Assembly: GCF_048898065.1 (NCBI RefSeq)
Contig: NZ_JBLWFI010000001.1
Span: 558,001-622,000 of the forward strand
DNA length: 64,000 nt
Direction: 5' to 3'
From: Tepidibacillus_B infernus
GTDB taxonomy: Bacteria; Bacillota; Bacilli; Tepidibacillales; Tepidibacillaceae
Shown here: positions 50,618 through 59,511 of the stretch, piece after piece
Position numbering within the stretch: position 1 is the stretch's first letter
How the letters are laid out: each line of letters begins with the position of its first letter
Position numbers and translations under genes: made by a program
Notes under the pieces: model-generated
Told to the model about the DNA's origin: nothing
Databases searched by the model: none
Seen by the model: only the letters and a program-made list of their open reading frames with translations

Positions 50618-51218
50618 ATTGGAGTGGTGCAGTATTTCTAGTCAATCTACCTATCTTGAAGACGGGCCTAAAAATCCGTCAAAGGGCACATCGATGAAGT
50701 TCTTGGTGTTGGCTTCTGACGCCCAGTCGGGGGTCGATGCTGGGAGTTAAGGTTGAAGGGCGATCCACAATGGCATGTGGGCGTAGACCCTTCTTCCGCG
50801 GAGGCCCAAGTTCGTAGTAAGGAGGTTCCTACCAAATTATTATGGCTTGGGGTATGAACCTGCAATGCGAGGTTTCACTTGTATGCAGCGTAGCCTGCCT
50901 TGAGTGATATAGTGTGGGATTATAGGCTAACAATAAATCATCTTCGGCCAAGATGATTTATTCGTTCTATATGAAATCTATATTGCAAAAGAGGCTAGGG
51001 ATAGGTTAAAGGTTGTTGAGGAAAACTCCTAGACTGCTCATAATGAGGCTCTTTGAGGATTGTAGTGTGGACTAAGTGGTAATCTAGTCCAATGTTTGGT
51101 GACAACATTGAGGAGAGCGTAAAGGGAAACCGCCTTTTTGGCGACGAAAAGGTGTCTCTCTTGGGAAAACCTACTGGACCTAAGCCACAGTGTTTACTCA
51201 AAGAGTTACCACTCCAAT
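50618..51218 (+). ncRNA. ole: OLE RNA (ornate large extremophilic RNA)
   Basis: About 600 nt of non-coding, unusually GC-rich, structured sequence between ispA and oapA, exactly where OLE RNA is known in extremophilic Firmicutes. ATTGGAGTGGT (50618-50628) is the exact reverse complement of ACCACTCCAAT (51208-51218), so the two ends close the molecule. Internal stems are visible, for example AAATCATCTT/AAGATGATTT with loop CGGCC near 50936-50960 and GACGGGCC-to-AATCCGTC near 50661. The oapA gene follows. OLE forms a membrane ribonucleoprotein with OapA and affects Mg2+, cold and alcohol tolerance in Halalkalibacterium halodurans; the molecular job is still unclear. Minus-strand ORFs here are not genes. 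Confidence 0.93.
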
Positions 51219-51255
51219 ATTGGCTTAAAAGATTAATATTAGGAGATTTACATAA

Positions 51256-51879
51256 ATGAAATTTTCCTTTAAGGACTCTATAAAATGGAGTCTATTGATT
51301 AGTTTGGTTACCTTACTACTTTCCGCAACATTTACAATTGTTTCTACTATTGTATTAGCGGGTGTTGGTTGGGGAATAGGTATGGTCGTTGTCTTGATTA
51401 TTGTGATCATAGGAGTCTTTTTTGATATGTTAGGGCTAGCTGCGGCCTCTGCACAAGAAAAACCTTATCATTCTATGGCTGCGGAAAAATTACATGGTGC
51501 TAAGCAAGCGATTAAGATTGTAAGAAATGCGGATAAGTTTTCTAATTTTTGCAATGATGTAATTGGAGATATTAGTGGAATTGTAAGTGGTACGGCTAGT
51601 GCAGCGGTGGTTTTACAGTTAGTATATACCTTTGGCGAAACGGAACAGTCTATGTTGTTTAAAGCGCTTTCTGTGCTGTTCACTGCTACTGTGGCGGCAC
51701 TTACCGTGGGTGGTAAAGCATTGGGGAAAGCATTTGCCATTCAAAACTCGATAAGAATCGTTTTAAAAGTAGGTCAATTTTTTTATTTACTCGAAAAAAA
51801 TTTTAACATAGAAATATTTAATGGAGATAAAAAGAGTAAAAAGAAAGTGAGGGGGAAAAATGGAGTTAAATCAAATTAA
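51256..51879 (+). CDS. oapA: OapA, OLE-associated membrane protein
   Basis: Integral membrane protein of 207 residues that binds OLE RNA. Four hydrophobic segments: WSLLISLVTLLLSATFTIVS, GIGMVVVLIIVIIGVFFDML, a segment near IVSGTASAAVVLQLVYTF, and ALSVLFTATVAALTVGG. The second ends in FFDMLGLAAASAQEKPYHSM, a DxxGLAAASA segment that is conserved in appearance. The C-terminus is basic (GDKKSKKKVRGKNGVKS), suitable for RNA contact. ATG 51256 has TAGGAG upstream and lies 37 nt past the OLE RNA. It overlaps dxs by 20 nt. Confidence 0.92.
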   Translation: MKFSFKDSIKWSLLISLVTLLLSATFTIVSTIVLAGVGWGIGMVVVLIIVIIGVFFDMLGLAAASAQEKPYHSMAAEKLHGAKQAIKIVRNADKFSNFCNDVIGDISGIVSGTASAAVVLQLVYTFGETEQSMLFKALSVLFTATVAALTVGGKALGKAFAIQNSIRIVLKVGQFFYLLEKNFNIEIFNGDKKSKKKVRGKNGVKSN

Positions 51880-53746
51880 AGATCCAAAGCAAATTAAACC
51901 CCTTTCAGTACAGGAATTACAAGTTCTTGCAGAAGAAATCAGATATTTTTTAATTGAAAAGTTGTCCTTAACAGGTGGTCATCTTGCTCCAAACTTAGGG
52001 GTTGTTGAATTAACATTGGCTCTACACTATTTATATGATAGCCCAAAGGATAAGATTTTATGGGATGTTGGTCACCAAGCTTATGTTCATAAAATTTTGA
52101 CAGGGAGATCAGATCAGTTTGATAGTTTGCGACAGTTTAAGGGGTTAAGTGGTTTCCCTAAACGGTCTGAAAGTGAACATGATGTTTGGGAAACCGGACA
52201 CAGCAGTACATCTCTATCTGCAGCAATGGGATTAGCCATTGCTAGAGATTTAAAAAAAGAAAACCATCGAGTGATTGCTGTGATTGGCGATGGAGCAATG
52301 ACTGGTGGGATGGCTTTAGAGGCTTTAAATCATATTGGACATGAGCAAAGAAATATTATGATCGTATTAAATGACAACGAGATGTCCATTGCGCCTAACG
52401 TAGGGGCTATCCATAATTATTTAGGTAAGCTACGAACGAATGTCCATTATATCAAAGCAAAAGATGAATTAGAGGCATTATTAAATAAAATCCCAGCAAT
52501 CGGTGGGAAACTGGCCAAAACTGCTGAACGGATTAAAGATAGTTTAAAATATTTGGTATTAAACGGAGTTTTGTTTGAAGAATTAGGTTTAACTTATTTA
52601 GGGCCAATTGATGGGCATAATATAGAAGAGCTAATCACAACTTTTAAGCAAGCTAACAAAACGGAAGGGCCTGTACTCGTTCATGTTGTCACCAAAAAGG
52701 GTAAGGGATATAAACCTGCAGAACTAGATTCTGATAAATTCCATGGGATTAGCCCATATAAAATTGAATCTGGAGAAGTTATGAAAAAAGATGGTCCACC
52801 AAGCTATACAGAGGTTTTTGGAAGCTCAATTGTAAAGATTGCAGAGAATAATACCAAAGTAGTTGCGATTACAGCTGCCATGCCAAGTGGTACAGGATTG
52901 AAAAAGTTCCAAGAAACGTTTCCAGATCGTTTTTATGATGTCGGTATCGCTGAACAACACGCTACTACAATGGCTGCTGGATTAGCGGTTGCTGGAATGA
53001 GTCCTGTTTTGGCTATTTATTCAACTTTTTTACAGAGAGCATATGATCAATTGATTCACGATGTTGCAAGGCAAAATTTACATGTAACCTTTGCGATTGA
53101 TCGTGCAGGATTTGTTGGAGCTGATGGTGAAACACATCACGGCGTTTTTGATATTGCTTATCTACGTAGTTTGCCTAACATGATAATTATGGCTCCAAAG
53201 GATGAAAATGAATTACAACATATGCTTTATACGGCTATTGAAGAATGTGAAGGACCAGTTGCTATTCGCTATCCAAGAGGGAATGGAGTCGGGGTAGCGT
53301 TAGAAGATGCCTTTAAAAGAATACCTATAGGTAAATACGAAATTCTTAGATCAGGTCAAGATATTGCTATTCTTGCAGTGGGATCTATGGTACAGATTGC
53401 TGAACAAGCTGCTGATCAACTGATGGAACTGGATATTTATCCAATGATTATTAATGCTCGATTTGTAAAACCATTAGATGAAGATTTACTGATGCAATTA
53501 GCTGAACAGCGATATAAAATCATCACGATTGAAGAAGGTGTTGAAAAAGGTGGTTTCGGTAGCGCAATTTTAGAATTTTATTCGAAACACCTTCAAAACG
53601 AAATGGAAGTAACAATCATGGGTATACCGGATGAATTTGTGGAACAAGGTAGTATGGCACAACTTCGAAATCTTGTAGGGTTGTCTGTTGGAAATTTAGT
53701 CAATCAAGTAAAAAACTTGGGAACTCAAATAAAGCAAAGGGCATAA
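51860..53746 (+). CDS. dxs: 1-deoxy-D-xylulose-5-phosphate synthase
   Basis: Thiamine-diphosphate enzyme that condenses pyruvate with glyceraldehyde 3-phosphate, first step of the MEP isoprenoid route. 628 residues. N-terminal GHLAPNLGVVELTLALHYL, the ThDP motif GDGAMTGGMALEALNHIG...NDN, and a transketolase middle with DVGIAEQHATTMAAGLA and DRAGFVGADGETHHGVFD. ATG 51860 overlaps the oapA 3' end by 20 nt, with GAGGGGG upstream. In a run with ispA. Confidence 0.96.
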   Translation: MELNQIKDPKQIKPLSVQELQVLAEEIRYFLIEKLSLTGGHLAPNLGVVELTLALHYLYDSPKDKILWDVGHQAYVHKILTGRSDQFDSLRQFKGLSGFPKRSESEHDVWETGHSSTSLSAAMGLAIARDLKKENHRVIAVIGDGAMTGGMALEALNHIGHEQRNIMIVLNDNEMSIAPNVGAIHNYLGKLRTNVHYIKAKDELEALLNKIPAIGGKLAKTAERIKDSLKYLVLNGVLFEELGLTYLGPIDGHNIEELITTFKQANKTEGPVLVHVVTKKGKGYKPAELDSDKFHGISPYKIESGEVMKKDGPPSYTEVFGSSIVKIAENNTKVVAITAAMPSGTGLKKFQETFPDRFYDVGIAEQHATTMAAGLAVAGMSPVLAIYSTFLQRAYDQLIHDVARQNLHVTFAIDRAGFVGADGETHHGVFDIAYLRSLPNMIIMAPKDENELQHMLYTAIEECEGPVAIRYPRGNGVGVALEDAFKRIPIGKYEILRSGQDIAILAVGSMVQIAEQAADQLMELDIYPMIINARFVKPLDEDLLMQLAEQRYKIITIEEGVEKGGFGSAILEFYSKHLQNEMEVTIMGIPDEFVEQGSMAQLRNLVGLSVGNLVNQVKNLGTQIKQRA

Positions 53747-53748
53747 TG

Positions 53749-54561
53749 ATGGCAAATAAAGAAAGACTTGATATTATTGTAACTCAAAAAGGTTTTTTTC
53801 AGTCGAGAGAACAGGCCAGAAGAGCGATTATGGCTGGTCTAGTCAAAGTAAATGAAGAAGTGATCGATAAACCAGGTATGAAGATAGCAAATGATGCTAA
53901 AGTGACCATTAAAGGGGAGATACATCCTTTTGTTTCTAGGGGAGGGCTTAAGCTTTTAAAAGCGATAGAAACCTTTAAGATCAATCTGACAAATAAAATT
54001 GTGATTGATATTGGTGCTTCAACAGGTGGATTTACGGATTGTTCTTTACAACATGGTGCAAAAGAAGTGTACGCTGTGGATGTAGGATATGGACAATTGG
54101 CATGGTCTTTGAGACAAGATGAAAGGGTACATGTAATGGAAAGGACTAACTTCCGTTACTTAAAAAAAGAGGATCTTGTTTCCTTGCCACCAAACTTTGC
54201 AACCATTGATGTTTCATTTATTTCATTGAAAACCATTTTAGCCCATTTAACTTCTATTCTACAACCTAATGGTGAAATTGTGGCATTAGTAAAACCACAA
54301 TTTGAAGCTGGTAAGTATCTAGTAGGGAAAAATGGAATTGTTAAGGACCCCAAAATTCATCTGGATGTTCTTAAAACAATGATAACTTTTGCCATAGATC
54401 ATGGTTACAAAATACTAGGAGTTACCTATTCGCCAATTAAAGGTGGAGAAGGAAATATTGAATTCCTCTTATACCTTCGTTATCAAACTAGTGAACAGTC
54501 GATAGAAGATCTTGAGGATTTAATTTTTCAAACAGTGAACCTCGCTCATCGTGAGTTATAA
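53749..54561 (+). CDS. yqxC: YqxC/TlyA, S4-domain rRNA methyltransferase-like protein
   Basis: TlyA-family protein of about 270 residues: an S4 RNA-binding domain at the N-terminus (RLDIIVTQKGFFQSREQARR) and an FtsJ/RrmJ-like methyltransferase (VIDIGASTGGFTDCSLQHGA for S-adenosylmethionine binding, TIDVSFISL). In mycobacteria TlyA 2'-O-methylates 16S and 23S rRNA; the target of YqxC is not settled. ATG 53749 fits AAAGGG spacing; ATG 53746 is the alternative. Terminator follows. Confidence 0.92.
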   Translation: MANKERLDIIVTQKGFFQSREQARRAIMAGLVKVNEEVIDKPGMKIANDAKVTIKGEIHPFVSRGGLKLLKAIETFKINLTNKIVIDIGASTGGFTDCSLQHGAKEVYAVDVGYGQLAWSLRQDERVHVMERTNFRYLKKEDLVSLPPNFATIDVSFISLKTILAHLTSILQPNGEIVALVKPQFEAGKYLVGKNGIVKDPKIHLDVLKTMITFAIDHGYKILGVTYSPIKGGEGNIEFLLYLRYQTSEQSIEDLEDLIFQTVNLAHREL

Positions 54562-54588
54562 CAACCCTTCAAGGGTTGTTTCTTTTTT
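54561..54588 (+). terminator. Terminator after yqxC
   Basis: ACAACCCTT/AAGGGTTGT with loop C, then a T-rich tail. It begins at the last base of the yqxC stop. Confidence 0.83.
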
Positions 54589-54600
54589 AAAATAGATGGT

Positions 54601-54628
54601 TTGCTTTATTTTAAAATTAACGTATAAT
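54601..54628 (+). promoter_or_regulatory. Sigma-A-like promoter of ahrC
   Basis: TTGCTT (54601-54606), 16-nt spacer, TATAAT (54623-54628), 40 nt before ahrC. ATTATTCATAAGAAT overlapping the expected start is AT-rich and loosely like an ARG box. Confidence 0.5.
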
Positions 54629-54667
54629 TATTCATAAGAATACATTGTTTCTTCCTGGAGGGAAATC

Positions 54668-55114
54668 ATGAAAGGAAAAAGACATCTTAAAATCCGTGAA
54701 CTAATAGCTAATAAGGATATAGAGACCCAAGATGAATTAGTTGATGAGTTAAGAAATGCTGGGTTTCAAGTTACCCAAGCAACGATTTCTAGGGACATAA
54801 AAGAACTTCATTTAGTAAAAGTTCCTATAGAAGATGGGAGATATAAATACTCCTTACCTGCTGATCAACGATTTAATCCATTACATAAGTTAAAGCGAAC
54901 TCTTAGTGACAGCTTTGTTGGGATTGATTCCACTGAAAACCTGATCATATTGAAAACGCTTCCTGGTAATGCTAATGCACTAGGAGCGTTAATTGACCAT
55001 TTACAATGGAATGAAATCATGGGAACAATTTGTGGAGATGATACCTGTCTAATTATTTGTCGCACTAAAGAAAATGCAAAGGAAATTTCAAAAAAATTTT
55101 TAGAAATGTTATAA
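54668..55114 (+). CDS. ahrC: Arginine repressor
   Basis: Arginine-responsive hexameric DNA-binding protein, 148 residues. Winged HTH (TQDELVDELRNAGFQVTQAT, SRDIKELHLVKVP) and the arginine-binding C-terminal domain (IMGTICGDDTCLIICRTKENA). ATG 54668 has CTGGAGGG upstream. Controls arginine biosynthesis and catabolism genes that lie elsewhere. The recN-adjacent position matches B. subtilis. Confidence 0.95.
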   Translation: MKGKRHLKIRELIANKDIETQDELVDELRNAGFQVTQATISRDIKELHLVKVPIEDGRYKYSLPADQRFNPLHKLKRTLSDSFVGIDSTENLIILKTLPGNANALGALIDHLQWNEIMGTICGDDTCLIICRTKENAKEISKKFLEML

Positions 55115-55150
55115 AGCCAATATCAGATTAAGACAAAGTGGTGAAATGAA

Positions 55151-56881
55151 ATGTTAGTAGAATTAGCGATTCGCCAATTTGCAATTATTAAAGAGTTGAG
55201 AATTAATTTTAAAAAGGGACTCAACATTTTAACTGGGGAAACAGGTGCAGGTAAATCAATCATTATCGATGCGATACAACTTATAATTGGGGGAAGAGGG
55301 TCCGTTGATTTTATTCGTAATCAAGCTGAAAAAGCTGAAATAGAAGCTTTATTCGATTTACCTGATCAACATCCTGTATTTCAGATTCTAAGTTCTTTAG
55401 GTATTGAACTACCTCAAGATGGTATGCTTTTGATTAGAAGAGAACTGTTGCAAAATGGAAAAAGTATATGTCGAATCAATGGGCAGTTAGTGACATTGGG
55501 TATGTTAAAAGAAGTTGGGCAGTGGTTAATCCAACTTCATTCACAACATCAAAACCAGAGCTTATTTTTTCAGGACAAACAATTGGCTTTGTTGGATGCA
55601 TACGGTGAATTAAGTCTAGACAAGACTAAAAAAGAATTTAGGCATTTATTTGATCAATATGATACCCTAAGGAAAGAGGAAAAACTCTTACTTGAAAATG
55701 AAAAGGAATTAGTTCAACGTTACGATTTATTAAAATACCAATTGAATGAAATTATTACTGCTGAATTACAACCTGGAGAGGATCAAGAACTCATTCAGAA
55801 AAGGGATCAAATTAGATATTCAGAAAAAATCGTAAAGGGGATTGGTCATTCTTATAAAATTCTTTCCAAAGAAAATGGTGTTATTGATTTATTATCACAT
55901 ACACTTAGCATACTTGATCAAATTACTCAGTACGATACAAAGATTAAAGAATACTATAATCAGCTTATGAACTCTTATTATCAAATTGATGATATAAGTG
56001 CTCAACTTAATCAAATGTTATATCAGATGGATTTTGAACCGAACCAGCTTAACCAAATTGAAGAACGTTTATCGGTTATTCACCATTTAAGACGGAAATA
56101 CGGTGAATCTGTTGATGCTATCTTAGAATATGCCGCCTCTATTGAGGATGAAATCGACGTGATTGAAAATAGGGATCAACACCTTCAACATATACAACAA
56201 AAATTAAAAGATATTACACATGATTTAATTCTTGAGGCTACTGAGTTATCTAATCAAAGGAAAAAATTAGCTAAAGAACTAAGTCAAAAAATTGAATACG
56301 AATTGCGTGATCTTGAAATGAAAAATGCAATTTTTAATATTGACATTTATTATAAAGAAGATACAGATGGTATTGATATAAATGGAAAAAAGCTACATAT
56401 AAACCATTTAGGTATTGATAAAGTTAATTTTCTTATCGCTCCTAACCCAGGAGAACCATTAAAAGCCATTCAAAAAATTGCCTCTGGTGGGGAATTATCT
56501 AGAATCATGCTAGCGATTCAAACCATTTTGGCAAATAATGATGAAGTAGAAACCATTATATATGATGAAATTGACGCTGGTGTAAGTGGTCGTGCAGCAC
56601 AAGCGATTGCAGAAAAATTAGCGTTAGTTGCAAAGAATAAGCAAATTTTTGTTATTACCCATTTACCACAAGTTGCTTCTATGGCTGACCATCATTATTT
56701 GATTCGAAAACATATAAAGGATCAGACTACTACTACAGAAGTAACAGTTCTTAACCATCAACAAAAAGTGGATGAAATTTCTCGTATGCTTAGTGGTGTA
56801 GAAATGACAGAATTAACAAAGAAACATGCTACAGAAATGCTTGAAAAAGCTTCATCCTTTAAAAAAACAAAAATAAATTGA
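55151..56881 (+). CDS. recN: DNA repair protein RecN
   Basis: SMC-like ATPase of 576 residues recruited to double-strand breaks. Walker A is ILTGETGAGKSIIIDAI, coiled-coil arms lie at ~150-400, the ABC signature ASGGELSRIMLA and Walker B TIIYDEIDAGVSG follow, and the ending is QVASMADHHYLIRK. Starts 36 nt after ahrC with GGTGAAATGA nearby. Terminator follows. I see no clear LexA box in front. Confidence 0.95.
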   Translation: MLVELAIRQFAIIKELRINFKKGLNILTGETGAGKSIIIDAIQLIIGGRGSVDFIRNQAEKAEIEALFDLPDQHPVFQILSSLGIELPQDGMLLIRRELLQNGKSICRINGQLVTLGMLKEVGQWLIQLHSQHQNQSLFFQDKQLALLDAYGELSLDKTKKEFRHLFDQYDTLRKEEKLLLENEKELVQRYDLLKYQLNEIITAELQPGEDQELIQKRDQIRYSEKIVKGIGHSYKILSKENGVIDLLSHTLSILDQITQYDTKIKEYYNQLMNSYYQIDDISAQLNQMLYQMDFEPNQLNQIEERLSVIHHLRRKYGESVDAILEYAASIEDEIDVIENRDQHLQHIQQKLKDITHDLILEATELSNQRKKLAKELSQKIEYELRDLEMKNAIFNIDIYYKEDTDGIDINGKKLHINHLGIDKVNFLIAPNPGEPLKAIQKIASGGELSRIMLAIQTILANNDEVETIIYDEIDAGVSGRAAQAIAEKLALVAKNKQIFVITHLPQVASMADHHYLIRKHIKDQTTTTEVTVLNHQQKVDEISRMLSGVEMTELTKKHATEMLEKASSFKKTKIN

Positions 56882-56887
56882 GCTAGG

Positions 56888-56923
56888 GGAAAGCTGTCTT
56901 TTATGGTGGTTTTCCTTTTTTTT
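56888..56923 (+). terminator. Terminator of recN
   Basis: GGAAAGCTGTC (56888-56898) pairs with GGTGGTTTTCC (56905-56915) using several G-T pairs, followed by eight T. Confidence 0.65.
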
Positions 56924-56938
56924 CATTATTAATTGTGA

Positions 56939-56989
56939 CCCCACAAAGTAATCGGAATACGCTTCTAAGGAGATCGTCACTTTTGTGGG
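56939..56989 (+). other. Imperfect inverted repeat in the recN-spoIVB gap
   Basis: CCCCACAAAGT (56939-56949) pairs with ACTTTTGTGGG (56979-56989) apart from one bulge; loop about 29 nt. The rest of the gap also has GTGTACAG twice (57056-57063 and 57075-57082), 19 bp apart. No convincing sigma-F or sigma-G promoter was found by eye. Confidence 0.4.
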
Positions 56990-57108
56990 AATAATATCTT
57001 TACCGCTAAAGGAATGATTTAGATGTTTAAATCAATTTGAGAAAGGATACCTTAAGTGTACAGAGAAATTGGAGGTGTACAGGTAGGTGGCCTAGGAGAG
57101 TGATGTGA

Positions 57109-58422
57109 TTGTCCCTTAATAAGCGCAAATGGTTTGGGTTATTTGTTGCAACATTGATTGTTGTTTTCTCTTTTACTTCATCCTTTCAGTCCTTTGTCAA
57201 TTTTCCTAAAGAAATTCGCATGTTTGAATCTGCAATTAAACAATTAAAATTAGCTTTTCCTCTTTCAGTAATAGTAAGTTCAAGTAATCCTGAGATTTTA
57301 GAAGTAAATGGTCATCAAGATGAATTTAAGGCAAATTTAAGTTATCCTTTAACAGTAAAGCCAAAGAAAGACGGAAACACAAAAGTTTCAGTTAAATTAT
57401 TTGGGGTTATTCCTTTTAAATCACTTGATGTAAATGTGATGAAGGATATTAAAGTAATACCTGGTGGACAAACCATTGGCGTCAAATTAAAATCCGCTGG
57501 TATTATGGTTGTTGGGCACCATGTTATTCAACAAGAGAATGGTGTCACTGTGTCTCCTGCAGAAAAGGCAGGTATTCGAGCAGGGGATTTAATTATTAAA
57601 ATCGGAAATAAAAAGATAAAAGATGTCACAGAAGTGGCTGAAATCGTAAACAAAATGGGGAAAAAGAAAGAAGAAATTGTACTGGATATCGTGAGAAATA
57701 GGGAGAAAATAAAAGTAAAAGTAAACCCATTATATGACAAAAAGGCTCAGCTTTATCGTCTAGGTTTATATATACGTGATTCAGCTGCCGGAGTTGGTAC
57801 ATTAACTTTTTATGACCCTGTAAACCATAATTATGGCGCACTGGGGCATGTGATCACGGATATGGATACTCAAGAACCAATCATTGTTGGCGATGGTCAA
57901 ATTTTATATTCAAACGTAACTTCGATTGATAAGGGGATAAGTGGAAAACCTGGCGAAAAAAGAGCCATATTTGTAGATGAAGATCATGTAATTGGAAACA
58001 TTAGTAAAAATACGCCATTCGGTATTTTTGGGAAGATGGATCAACAGCCGATCAATGGTGTTATCAACCAATCAATTCCAATTGCATTTCCTGAAGAGGT
58101 AAAAGAAGGACCAGCTGAAATCTTAACGGTGATTGAAGGCCAGAAAGTAGAAAAATTTAAGATTGAGATAGTTAATGTAGTTCCCCAAAAATATCCCGCA
58201 ACTAAAGGGATGATTATCAAAGTCACGGATCCAAAATTATTAGAAAAAACAGGTGGTATTGTCCAAGGAATGAGTGGAAGTCCAATCATTCAAGATGGCA
58301 AACTTGTTGGGGCAGTTACTCACGTCTTTGTTAATGACCCAACATCTGGGTATGGTTCCTTTATCGAATGGATGATTAGAGATGCAGGGATGTTAGATGA
58401 TGAAAAACTCAAGGCAAGCTAA
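57109..58422 (+). CDS. spoIVB: SpoIVB serine peptidase
   Basis: Forespore S55 protease of about 437 residues that crosses the intermembrane space and triggers pro-sigma-K processing through SpoIVFA. N-terminal signal/anchor (WFGLFVATLIVVFSFTSSFQ), a PDZ domain around 125-205 (GIRAGDLIIKIGNKKIKDV), then the peptidase with His in YGALGHVITDMDT and Ser in QGMSGSPIIQDGKLVGAV. TTG 57109 follows AGGAG; no in-frame ATG or GTG precedes it. spo0A follows. Confidence 0.94.
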   Translation: MSLNKRKWFGLFVATLIVVFSFTSSFQSFVNFPKEIRMFESAIKQLKLAFPLSVIVSSSNPEILEVNGHQDEFKANLSYPLTVKPKKDGNTKVSVKLFGVIPFKSLDVNVMKDIKVIPGGQTIGVKLKSAGIMVVGHHVIQQENGVTVSPAEKAGIRAGDLIIKIGNKKIKDVTEVAEIVNKMGKKKEEIVLDIVRNREKIKVKVNPLYDKKAQLYRLGLYIRDSAAGVGTLTFYDPVNHNYGALGHVITDMDTQEPIIVGDGQILYSNVTSIDKGISGKPGEKRAIFVDEDHVIGNISKNTPFGIFGKMDQQPINGVINQSIPIAFPEEVKEGPAEILTVIEGQKVEKFKIEIVNVVPQKYPATKGMIIKVTDPKLLEKTGGIVQGMSGSPIIQDGKLVGAVTHVFVNDPTSGYGSFIEWMIRDAGMLDDEKLKAS

Positions 58423-58507
58423 GCCTTGGGTTTTTCTCCGTTAATAAAAAATAAGTGAAAAGTGGAGAATACGGGCGTAATACGGAAAAAAATGCTGAAA
58501 AAGTTTT

Positions 58508-58542
58508 TTCGACAAGAAGGAAAAAAGTTCTAGATGTCGAAT
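58508..58542 (+). promoter_or_regulatory. Sigma-H promoter and Spo0A boxes of spo0A
   Basis: Two Spo0A boxes: TTCGACA (58508-58514, reverse) and TGTCGAA (58535-58541). AGGAAAA (58518-58524), 11-nt spacer, GTCGAAT (58536-58542) fits the sigma-H pattern AGGAWWW-N11/12-RNNGAAT. One box lies upstream of the -35 and one over the -10, the layout of activator and repressor sites for autoregulation. Confidence 0.72.
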
Positions 58543-58601
58543 AATTTTTAACAGAAATAAAAAATGGAAAAGTTTAGGGCGAGGCTGAAGGAGGAAAAAA
58601 C

Positions 58602-59393
58602 TTGTCAAAAATTAAAATTTTAATTGCAGATGATAACAAAGAATTTGTAGATTTGTTAAAAGAATTTATGCTAGCCCAGTCAGATATTGAAGTGATAGGG
58701 GTAGCATATAATGGGAATGAGGTTTTAAAAATATTAGAACGTGAAACCCCCGATGTTATGATTTTAGACATTATTATGCCTCATTTGGACGGACTTGGGG
58801 TTTTAGAAAAAATGAAAGAAATTCATTTTTCAAAGCCGCCAAAAATCATTATGCTCACCGCTTTTGGCCAAGAAAATATTACACAGCGAGCTGTTGAATT
58901 GGGAGCATCTTATTACATACTAAAACCATTTGATATGGATGTATTAACAAATCGTATTAGGCAGGTTGTTAGTAACAAAATTGTCACTCCTCCAACTAAA
59001 TTAACAACTAATCAAATGATTACTGTTCCTGTAAAAACCAAAAATTTGGATGCCAATATTACGAATATAATCCATGAAATTGGGGTGCCTGCCCATATTA
59101 AAGGCTATATGTATTTACGTGAAGCAATTACTATGGTTTATAACGATGTTGAAATTCTTGGCTCGATAACAAAAGTCTTATATCCAAAAATTGCAGAAAA
59201 GTTTAACACAACACCTAGTCGTGTCGAGCGTGCCATTCGCCATGCTATTGAAGTGGCTTGGAGTAGAGGAAATGTAGATGCTATTAAGAACTTATTTGGT
59301 TATACCGTGAATATTAGTAAAGCAAAGCCGACGAACTCAGAGTTCATCGCCATGGTGGCAGACAAGTTAAGAATTGAAAGTAAAGTAGGATAA
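58602..59393 (+). CDS. spo0A: Spo0A, master regulator of sporulation
   Basis: Response regulator of 263 residues. Receiver domain 1-125: acidic pair Asp10-Asp11 (IADDNKEF), phosphoacceptor Asp56 (MILDIIMPHLDGL), Thr in IMLTAFGQE and Lys in YYILKPFD. The C-terminal effector domain (NITNIIHEIGVPAHIKGYMY, YPKIAEKFNTTPSRVERAIR, FIAMVADKLRIE) binds 0A boxes. Start TTG 58602 follows AAGGAGG; length is near 267 of B. subtilis. Confidence 0.97.
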   Translation: MSKIKILIADDNKEFVDLLKEFMLAQSDIEVIGVAYNGNEVLKILERETPDVMILDIIMPHLDGLGVLEKMKEIHFSKPPKIIMLTAFGQENITQRAVELGASYYILKPFDMDVLTNRIRQVVSNKIVTPPTKLTTNQMITVPVKTKNLDANITNIIHEIGVPAHIKGYMYLREAITMVYNDVEILGSITKVLYPKIAEKFNTTPSRVERAIRHAIEVAWSRGNVDAIKNLFGYTVNISKAKPTNSEFIAMVADKLRIESKVG

Positions 59394-59413
59394 AATAACA
59401 ATATCTAAATTAT

Positions 59414-59441
59414 GCAAAACCCTTGTGGTTTTGCTTTTTTT
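59414..59441 (+). terminator. Terminator of spo0A
   Basis: GCAAAACC/GGTTTTGC stem with a 5-nt loop and seven T. Confidence 0.88.
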
Positions 59442-59511
59442 GTTTCCATAGAATGGCATTTAATATTATGCAAATACTATAAAAGAGCTAAAAAGTAAGG
59501 GAATGATTTTG

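Noticed and set aside
50936..50960. Hairpin AAATCATCTT/AAGATGATTT as a terminator
   Set aside because: It is internal to OLE RNA and is not followed by a T-run; the RNA clearly continues to the closing stem at 51218.
50668..51201. Minus-strand open frames inside the 50.6-51.2 kb region
   Set aside because: They lie inside the OLE RNA, have no good ribosome binding site and no recognisable product.
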